NCBI GenBank assembly: GCA_029932035.1
Contig: JAOZQV010000100.1
Location: 1 to 10,842 of the forward strand
From: Deltaproteobacteria bacterium
GTDB taxonomy: Bacteria; Desulfobacterota; DSM-4660; Desulfatiglandales; Desulfatiglandaceae
Length of the DNA: 10,842 bases
Direction: 5' to 3'
Shown here one piece after another: positions 6,283 through 10,842 of the stretch; positions within the stretch are counted from its first letter, which is position 1; each line of letters starts with the position of its first letter. The position numbers were made by a program, and so were the translations under genes. The notes beneath the pieces are model-generated. The model made no database searches. It was given only the letters and a program-made list of their open reading frames with translations, and was not told where the DNA came from.

Positions 6283-8706
6283 ATGATTTCGGATTTAGAG
6301 TATGATTCTGTCAGTATAGAAGATGAGATGAAAAAATCTTATCTTGAATATTCCATGAGTGTCATAGTAGGGAGGGCCCTGCCCGACATTAGAGATGGCC
6401 TGAAACCGGTTCACAGGCGTGTGCTTTACGCCATGCACGATTTGAAAAATTACTATAACAGGGCTTTCAAAAAATCCGCGAGGGTTGTTGGTGATGTTAT
6501 AGGTAAATATCATCCGCACGGCGATACTGCTGTATATGATACGATTGTCAGGATGGCGCAGGATTTTTCCCTTAGATACCCGCTAATAGATGGTCAGGGG
6601 AATTTTGGTTCTGTTGATGGCGATCCGCCAGCGGCGATGAGATATACTGAAGTAAGGATGACACGGGCTACTCAGGATTTTCTCGCGGACATCGAAAAAG
6701 AGACCGTTGATTTCGTGCCGACCTATGATGGATCTCTTTTAGAACCTGTGGTTTTACCAACCAGGATACCCAATCTATTGGTCAATGGTTCTGGTGGCAT
6801 TGCGGTTGGGATGGCAACAAATATTCCACCTCATAATTTAGTTGAAATTTGTGAGGCGATTAAGAAGGTAATAGACAATCCCGAAATTGGATTAAAGGAG
6901 TTGATGGAGACCGTTCCGGGTCCGGACTTTCCCACAGCGGGATTCATTTTTGGTAAAAAGGGGATCTTAGAGGCATACGGCACAGGCCGGGGTATTATCA
7001 AGATGAGGGCAAGGGCCTTTGTTGAGACGTTTGGAAACGATAGGGAAAGGATTATAATTTCTGAAATCCCCTACCAGGTCAATAAGGGAAAATTGTTAGA
7101 AAAAATTGGCCAATACGTTAGGGATAAAAAGATAGAAGGTATCTCGGCAGTAAGGGATGAGTCTGACAGGGACGGGATGAGGATCGTGATAGAGGTCAAG
7201 CGTGACAGTATGGCGCTGGTTATTCTGAACAGGCTATATAAGTTTACCCAGTTAGAGACATCTTTTGGAATTATTCTTTTGGCAATTGTAAATGGACGTC
7301 CCCAGATTCTTGCGCTCAAAGAGTTTATGCGGCATTTTATCAACTATCGCCGGGAAATTATCATACGAAGGACCATTTACGAGCTCAAAAAGGCGGAAGC
7401 GCGCGCCCACGTTCTTGAGGGGCTGAAAAAGGCCTTAGAATTCCTTGATGATGTTATAGAGCTGATTAGGTCTTCATCTGATGGTAGAGAGGCAAAGGCA
7501 CGACTTATTTCGGAGTTTGAATTCTCCGAGATTCAAGCCCAGGCTATCTTAGATATGAGATTACAGAGATTGACCGGATTGGAGCGAGAAAAGATAGATG
7601 CGGAATACCAGGATTTAATAAAGGATATAGCGCGGTTCAATACGATATTAGAAAGTCCGGCCATGGTGTTTCAGATTATAAAGGATGAAATAGAGGAGAT
7701 TAAGGAACTATATGGGGATGAGAGGAGGACAGAGATCCTTGAGGATGTGGATGACATTGATATGGATGACCTGATCACTGAGGAGGATATGGTTGTAACA
7801 ATAAGCCATGAGGGCTATATCAAGAGAAATCCGATCAGTCTTTACAGGGCACAGCGCCGGGGGGGAAAGGGGATGACCGGCGTCAAGCCGAAGGCAGAAG
7901 ATTTTGTCGAACACCTGTTTGTAGCCTCTTCACATGACTATTTCCTCTTTTTTAGTAATAAGGGACGCGTTTATTGGAAGAAAGTCCATCAGATTCCGGA
8001 GGCAGGCCGGGTGTCCAAGGGAAAAGCGATTGTGAACCTCCTGGATCTCAAGAAGGGGGAGAAGGTAGCAACTATTCTCCCGGTGAGGGACTATGAGGAG
8101 GGGAAATATGTGGTCATGGCCACGAAAGAGGGATTGGTCAAGAAAACAGAGCTTGCGGCATACAGTCATCCAAGATCCATAGGCACGATTGGAGTTAAAA
8201 TCCGGGAAGGGGATGAGCTCATAGCGGTGCGTGTGTCAAGCGGGGACCAGGACATTTTTCTCACCACGAGGGAGGGTAAGTCGATCCGTTTCAAAGAGTC
8301 GGAATTGAGGGGTATGGGCAGGGTGGCTACGGGTAATATCGGGATTAGAATGGCGCCTGATAACGCGGTCGTTGGAATGGAGACAATCAGTGAAGGCGCC
8401 ACGATCCTGACCGTGACGGAAAATGGGTACGGAAAGAGGACCAAGACGGATGAATACCCGCGCCAAGCGAGAGGGGGGCAGGGTGTGTTCACCATCAAGA
8501 CCAGTGAAAGAAACGGCCTAGTAGTATATTCCTATCAGGTGAATGATCAGGATCAGTTGATGATAATTACCGGACATGGAAAGATTATAAGAATAAGGGC
8601 GGCTGACATTTCTGTCATAGGGAGGAATACCCAGGGGGTTAAGTTGATTAACCTTGGAGAAGGAGAGAAGGTGGTAGGGGTCGCCAAGTTAATGGAAGAT
8701 GAGTGA
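6283..8706 (+). CDS. gyrA: DNA gyrase subunit A
   Basis: An 807-residue DNA-cleaving subunit. The catalytic tyrosine is Y121 in AAMRYTE, preceded by R120. The quinolone-resistance region reads YHPHGDTAVYD, with T82 at the usual serine position (E. coli S83) and D86 at D87. The N-terminal winged-helix and tower domains are followed by the DNA-wrapping beta-pinwheel, marked by a perfect GyrA box QRRGGKG (524-530), which supports true gyrase rather than topoisomerase IV ParC. The protein ends soon after the last blade and lacks the long acidic tail of E. coli GyrA (875 residues). The start follows gyrB by 22 bases containing GGAG (6267-6270). It shares one strand and presumably one transcript with dnaN and gyrB. 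T82 may be natural variation and need not indicate drug selection. Confidence 0.97.
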   Translation: MISDLEYDSVSIEDEMKKSYLEYSMSVIVGRALPDIRDGLKPVHRRVLYAMHDLKNYYNRAFKKSARVVGDVIGKYHPHGDTAVYDTIVRMAQDFSLRYPLIDGQGNFGSVDGDPPAAMRYTEVRMTRATQDFLADIEKETVDFVPTYDGSLLEPVVLPTRIPNLLVNGSGGIAVGMATNIPPHNLVEICEAIKKVIDNPEIGLKELMETVPGPDFPTAGFIFGKKGILEAYGTGRGIIKMRARAFVETFGNDRERIIISEIPYQVNKGKLLEKIGQYVRDKKIEGISAVRDESDRDGMRIVIEVKRDSMALVILNRLYKFTQLETSFGIILLAIVNGRPQILALKEFMRHFINYRREIIIRRTIYELKKAEARAHVLEGLKKALEFLDDVIELIRSSSDGREAKARLISEFEFSEIQAQAILDMRLQRLTGLEREKIDAEYQDLIKDIARFNTILESPAMVFQIIKDEIEEIKELYGDERRTEILEDVDDIDMDDLITEEDMVVTISHEGYIKRNPISLYRAQRRGGKGMTGVKPKAEDFVEHLFVASSHDYFLFFSNKGRVYWKKVHQIPEAGRVSKGKAIVNLLDLKKGEKVATILPVRDYEEGKYVVMATKEGLVKKTELAAYSHPRSIGTIGVKIREGDELIAVRVSSGDQDIFLTTREGKSIRFKESELRGMGRVATGNIGIRMAPDNAVVGMETISEGATILTVTENGYGKRTKTDEYPRQARGGQGVFTIKTSERNGLVVYSYQVNDQDQLMIITGHGKIIRIRAADISVIGRNTQGVKLINLGEGEKVVGVAKLMEDE

Positions 8707-8723
8707 GGACGTTAGGGTAAATT

Positions 8724-8728
8724 GGGAG
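8724..8728 (+). promoter_or_regulatory. Ribosome binding site deciding the start of the small ORF after gyrA
   Basis: GGGAG lies six bases before the ATG at 8735. The alternative in-frame ATG at 8699, which overlaps the end of gyrA, has only GGAAG directly abutting the start codon, too close to work normally. This favours the 58-residue product. Confidence 0.5.
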
Positions 8729-8734
8729 AAAGAT

Positions 8735-8911
8735 ATGGCCACGATCCAGCCCAAGGGTGAAAAGGTGCGGCAGGCAGTGAAGTGGATTTCTGAAGGGCGT
8801 CTGGAAGATGAGGGGAGAAGTATTGCCCTGCTTATTCAGGAGGCCGCCGGCCAATTCAATCTATCTCCAAAGGACGAGGAGTTCCTCAGGTCTTTTTATG
8901 AAAATGATTAA
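8735..8911 (+). CDS. Small soluble protein of unknown function downstream of gyrA
   Basis: A 58-residue protein starting MATIQPKGEKVRQAVKWISE, or 70 residues if the ATG at 8699, overlapping gyrA by 8 bases, is used. It is charged and probably all-helical, with two likely amphipathic helices (about 10-20 and 28-38) and a C-terminal NLSPKDEEFLRSFYEN segment. There is no signal peptide or membrane segment. I have a vague memory of similar KAVKWISE / LSPKDEEFL proteins in deltaproteobacteria but cannot name a family. It is the last gene of the dnaN-gyrB-gyrA run and reads straight on from gyrA, which suggests co-expression. Its stop codon overlaps that of the opposing membrane-protein gene. Its reality is supported by its own ribosome site, operon position and protein-like composition. 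Confidence 0.65.
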   Translation: MATIQPKGEKVRQAVKWISEGRLEDEGRSIALLIQEAAGQFNLSPKDEEFLRSFYEND

Positions 8912-9171
8912 GAAATTGAATTAATTACCCCCTCTTCTTTCCGGTGGGTGAGTATAGTTCGTGCGAGTCGGAAGTACAGCCACGAAACGAGGGTGAAAAG
9001 AACCATCCCTGCCAGGATGGGGACCCAGGAACCTGCCCGGTAAAGATGGGTGAGACCTACCCAGACGGAGATAAGGGACAAAAAGGCGATAACGGCAGCT
9101 ATAAGGCCGCTAAGGATGATAAAGCACCAGGCAAAAACAGTTTTGAACTGTAATCGGTCTTCTTGAATCAT
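8908..9171 (-). CDS. Small two-helix membrane protein coupled to dnaA-2
   Basis: An 87-residue protein with two hydrophobic segments, roughly residues 11-36 and 48-69, joined by a short loop (THLYRAGS). The C-terminal tail begins RTILTHRKEE. The positive residues after the second helix and the short N-terminus suggest a hairpin with both ends in the cytoplasm. I recognise no family. Its ATG overlaps the dnaA-2 stop as ATGA (minus strand, 9171-9168), and no clear Shine-Dalgarno is present, so translation probably depends on ribosomes finishing dnaA-2. Its stop overlaps the stop of the facing small gene. A link between this protein and replication initiation or membrane attachment is only suggested by the coupling. 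Confidence 0.65.
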   Translation of the reverse strand: MIQEDRLQFKTVFAWCFIILSGLIAAVIAFLSLISVWVGLTHLYRAGSWVPILAGMVLFTLVSWLYFRLARTILTHRKEEGVINSIS

Positions 9172-10514
9172 TTTTTCATTTCATCGAGGCGTTTAGAGAG
9201 GAAATCGACCTGATGTTTGAGATTACGATCAGTCTTCATCTTGTGGTCGACAAGTTCTACTGAATAGAGCACGGTGGAGTGGCTCCGGTTTATGGTCTTC
9301 CCGATCCCCGCCAACGTCTCATCCGAATGATGGCGACAGAGATAGGTATAAATATTGCGGGGAGAGGTATAGACCTTTTTTCTCGACTTGGAGCACACTT
9401 TCTCCCGGTCAACATGGTAATAACCGCATACAAGCTTGATGATCTCTTCAGTGGTGATGGAACATTCCCCCGAGACTAAGGCGCTTACAACCTCTTTAGC
9501 CAAGTCCATGTCGATCCGCGCCCCCATAAGCTCTGACCTTGCCTTGAGACACTTGAGGGCGCTTTCCATCTGCCGGATGTCTCGTTTAAGGCGCTCTGCG
9601 AGATAATGAATGACCTCTTCCGGGAGCCCCACATTATAAACAGACGCCTTTTTGGCAAGGATCTGGACCCTGGTGTCATAATCGGGATCAGCAATGGCAG
9701 TGACGAGACCAGAGGTGAGACGCGAACACAACTCCTTAGACATCCGGGGGATGTCCTTGGGTGGAAGGGCGCTGGTGAATATGATCTTTTTGTTGTCACC
9801 GGTCAAGGCATCCAAGGTATATCCCAACTCGGCCTGGATTTTCTCCTTGCCCCCTAAAAAATGGACCTCCTCCAATAGAAGCACATCGCAGCGACGGCGA
9901 TACCTCTTTTTGAAATCTTCAATGCGGTTGGTCCTGAGGGATGAGATCATTTCATTGGTGAAGTCCTCGGCAGTCATATAAAAGATTCGAGTGGAGGGGT
10001 TCTTCTCCAATATCCTGTGGCCTATGGCCTGGGAGAGATGGGTCTTACCCAGACCGGTGTTGGCTAACATCAGGAGAGAATGATAATTACATGGATCCCC
10101 CGAGGCCATGCTCTTTGAGGCAGAATAGGCAAACTCATTGGACTGGCCCACGATAAAGCGGTCAAAGGTGAACTGGCTCTTAAGCCAGAGATTCCTGGGG
10201 CCCTGTCTTTTAGGGAGGGAGGGAAGAGTTAACTGGTCAGGGTCAGGGGGTAAAGCGGAGAGGGCGGGTTTTCTTTTTTGGCGCTCTACCTTAAACAGGA
10301 GTTCCACATGACCCAGACCCGCCTCCTTGAATTTGTCCCGGATAAGGCCAAGGTAGTTTTCCTGGACCCAGTTTTTAGAAAACCTGTTGGGGCAACTGAG
10401 GACAATCGTGTCCTTGCTCTCTAAGCATGAGATTGGGTCTATCCAGAGAGAGTAGCTGTTTTTTGGCAGGATAGGTCTTATCTGGTTCTTGATTTCGTCC
10501 CAGAGGGGGATCAT
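9168..10514 (-). CDS. dnaA: Second DnaA-family replication initiator (DnaA-2)
   Basis: A 448-residue, four-domain DnaA. Domain I starts MIPLWDEIKNQI; a proline-rich linker spans about 78-105; the AAA+ domain begins near FTFDRFIVGQSNEFAYSAS (116-134). The P-loop ANTGLGKTH (151-159) is near-canonical, with the first glycine changed to alanine. Walker B reads VLLLEEVHFL with E215/E216 where almost all DnaA proteins have DD. Sensor 1 is TSAL instead of TSDR. The arginine finger (R265 in CSRLTSGL) and sensor-2 arginine (R314 in DIRQMESAL) are kept. Domain IV (about 352-448) ends in NRSHSTVLYSVELV. Compared with GGRDHTTV, the recognition loop is one residue shorter and the aspartate is S411. AGGAG (minus, 10521-10525) lies six bases before ATG. 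The gene is encoded against the local G-rich strand. It is clearly a paralog distinct from DnaA-1, and may be the working ATP-dependent initiator or a specialised second one. Confidence 0.92.
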   Translation of the reverse strand: MIPLWDEIKNQIRPILPKNSYSLWIDPISCLESKDTIVLSCPNRFSKNWVQENYLGLIRDKFKEAGLGHVELLFKVERQKRKPALSALPPDPDQLTLPSLPKRQGPRNLWLKSQFTFDRFIVGQSNEFAYSASKSMASGDPCNYHSLLMLANTGLGKTHLSQAIGHRILEKNPSTRIFYMTAEDFTNEMISSLRTNRIEDFKKRYRRRCDVLLLEEVHFLGGKEKIQAELGYTLDALTGDNKKIIFTSALPPKDIPRMSKELCSRLTSGLVTAIADPDYDTRVQILAKKASVYNVGLPEEVIHYLAERLKRDIRQMESALKCLKARSELMGARIDMDLAKEVVSALVSGECSITTEEIIKLVCGYYHVDREKVCSKSRKKVYTSPRNIYTYLCRHHSDETLAGIGKTINRSHSTVLYSVELVDHKMKTDRNLKHQVDFLSKRLDEMKK

Positions 10515-10577
10515 TACGTACTCCTGACGGTAGGGAAAAGGGTAAAAGGCGCAAAAGTCGAAACAGTATGCGGAGTT

Positions 10578-10605
10578 CTTACACGAAAGTTGAAAGGCCT
10601 GTCAA
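10578..10605 (-). promoter_or_regulatory. Possible promoter of dnaA-2
   Basis: On the minus strand a perfect TTGACA (10605-10600) is followed after 16 bp by TGTAAG (10583-10578, 4/6 to TATAAT). Transcription would begin near 10570 and give a leader of about 55 bases before the dnaA-2 ATG. The -10 match is weak, so this is tentative. Confidence 0.3.
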
Positions 10606-10774
10606 AGGCCGTTGAGGGGAATGAACACTTACATGCAATCTATTTTTCGACAAAGGCTAACCTGTTCCGCTTACAGGTAAAATGGGGGTCATGGTTCTAA
10701 GGGGTCGATAAAAGGGCGGATTTTGCATATATAAAATCAGATGTAAATTCATGCGTTTAAGCCGATTCAGCTTT

Positions 10775-10796
10775 TTGTGGATAAATTATTCCACAA
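10775..10796. promoter_or_regulatory. Perfect consensus DnaA box within a 7-bp inverted repeat
   Basis: TGTGGATAA at 10776-10784 is the exact reverse complement of the consensus DnaA box TTATCCACA. Facing it, TATTCCACA (10787-10795) matches TTATCCACA at 7 of 9. Together TTGTGGA (10775-10781) and TCCACAA (10790-10796) form a perfect 7-bp inverted repeat with an 8-base AT spacer. The site is about 260 bases upstream of the dnaA-2 start in AT-rich DNA, consistent with DnaA binding for autoregulation or as part of a split origin. It is the only perfect box I found in the window. Confidence 0.6.
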
Positions 10797-10842
10797 TTAC
10801 AAACTCCTAAAAGCTATCTTTTTCTCCCTTTTTTGGCTATTT

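Larger units (their letters stand above)
10515..10842. other. Gene-free region upstream of dnaA-2
   Basis: A 328-bp stretch without a credible gene. The half next to dnaA-2 is G-rich on the plus strand and contains a possible dnaA-2 promoter. The half from about 10715 to the edge is AT-rich and holds the DnaA-box inverted repeat (10775-10796) and TGCATATATAAAAT around 10724-10737. A small 6-bp inverted repeat, ACCTGT / ACAGGT, sits at 10660-10677 with a 7-base loop. The region may be a secondary origin element or an autoregulatory control region. Confidence 0.45.

Noticed and set aside
6526..6528. GyrA threonine at the S83-equivalent position as a drug-resistance mutation
   Set aside because: Residues other than serine occur naturally here in many lineages, and with D86 intact there is no evidence of selection.
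7745..7753. TGTGGATGA in gyrA, one mismatch from a DnaA box
   Set aside because: It is explained by codons of an aspartate-rich stretch and is isolated.
8944..9153. Plus-strand 69-residue open frame opposite the small membrane protein
   Set aside because: It has glycine/lysine-rich shadow composition and no ribosome site, while the minus-strand frame has two coherent membrane helices and an ATGA link to dnaA-2.
1..10842. CRISPR arrays, tRNA or rRNA genes, insertion sequences
   Set aside because: No regularly spaced repeats, tRNA-like folds, rRNA segments or transposase-like proteins were seen on either strand.

Overview
The window looks like the replication-origin neighbourhood of an anaerobic bacterium, most likely a Desulfobacterota (deltaproteobacterial) lineage. 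This placement is an inference. It rests on the E. coli-type long GyrB, the presence of two dnaA genes, a CooC/AcsF-type nickel-insertion ATPase (CO dehydrogenase / acetyl-CoA synthase maturation), and an ACCACGAAGAACACGAA-type intergenic sequence that I recall from such genomes.

Layout from left to right. Positions 1-143 lie downstream of a leftward gene and hold two overlapping inverted repeats. Positions 144-893 (minus) encode a CooC/AcsF-like ATPase. Positions 894-1198 are intergenic, with a possible repeat remnant and a weak promoter. Positions 1199-2530 (plus) encode a first DnaA paralog (here DnaA-1) with a worn ATP-binding site. Positions 2531-2755 are a 22% GC, gene-free stretch with a good promoter. 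Then come dnaN (2756-3871), gyrB (3876-6260) and gyrA (6283-8706), packed tightly on the plus strand with no recF, followed by a small unknown protein (8735-8911). Facing them on the minus strand are a second, different DnaA paralog (here DnaA-2, 9168-10514) and a small two-helix membrane protein (8908-9171), joined by an ATGA overlap. The right edge (10515-10842) is gene-free and carries a perfect consensus DnaA box set in an inverted repeat.

How the parts fit together. The clamp, gyrase and initiator genes form a compact replication module. Hand counts of G and C show that the plus strand is C-rich through cooC and dnaA-1 and G-rich from dnaN onward, including through the minus-strand dnaA-2. 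The sign changes around 2531-2755, the most AT-rich stretch, which makes that the best candidate for the replication start. However, no consensus DnaA box is there; the only perfect one is about 8 kb to the right, upstream of dnaA-2.

The most interesting point is the pair of DnaA paralogs with roughly complementary defects. DnaA-1 keeps the Walker B aspartates but has lost the P-loop glycines and the sensor-2 arginine. DnaA-2 keeps most of the P-loop and the sensor-2 arginine but has EE in place of DD in Walker B. Both differ from the classical DnaA-box recognition signature. A two-initiator system with a non-canonical origin is a reasonable but untested hypothesis.
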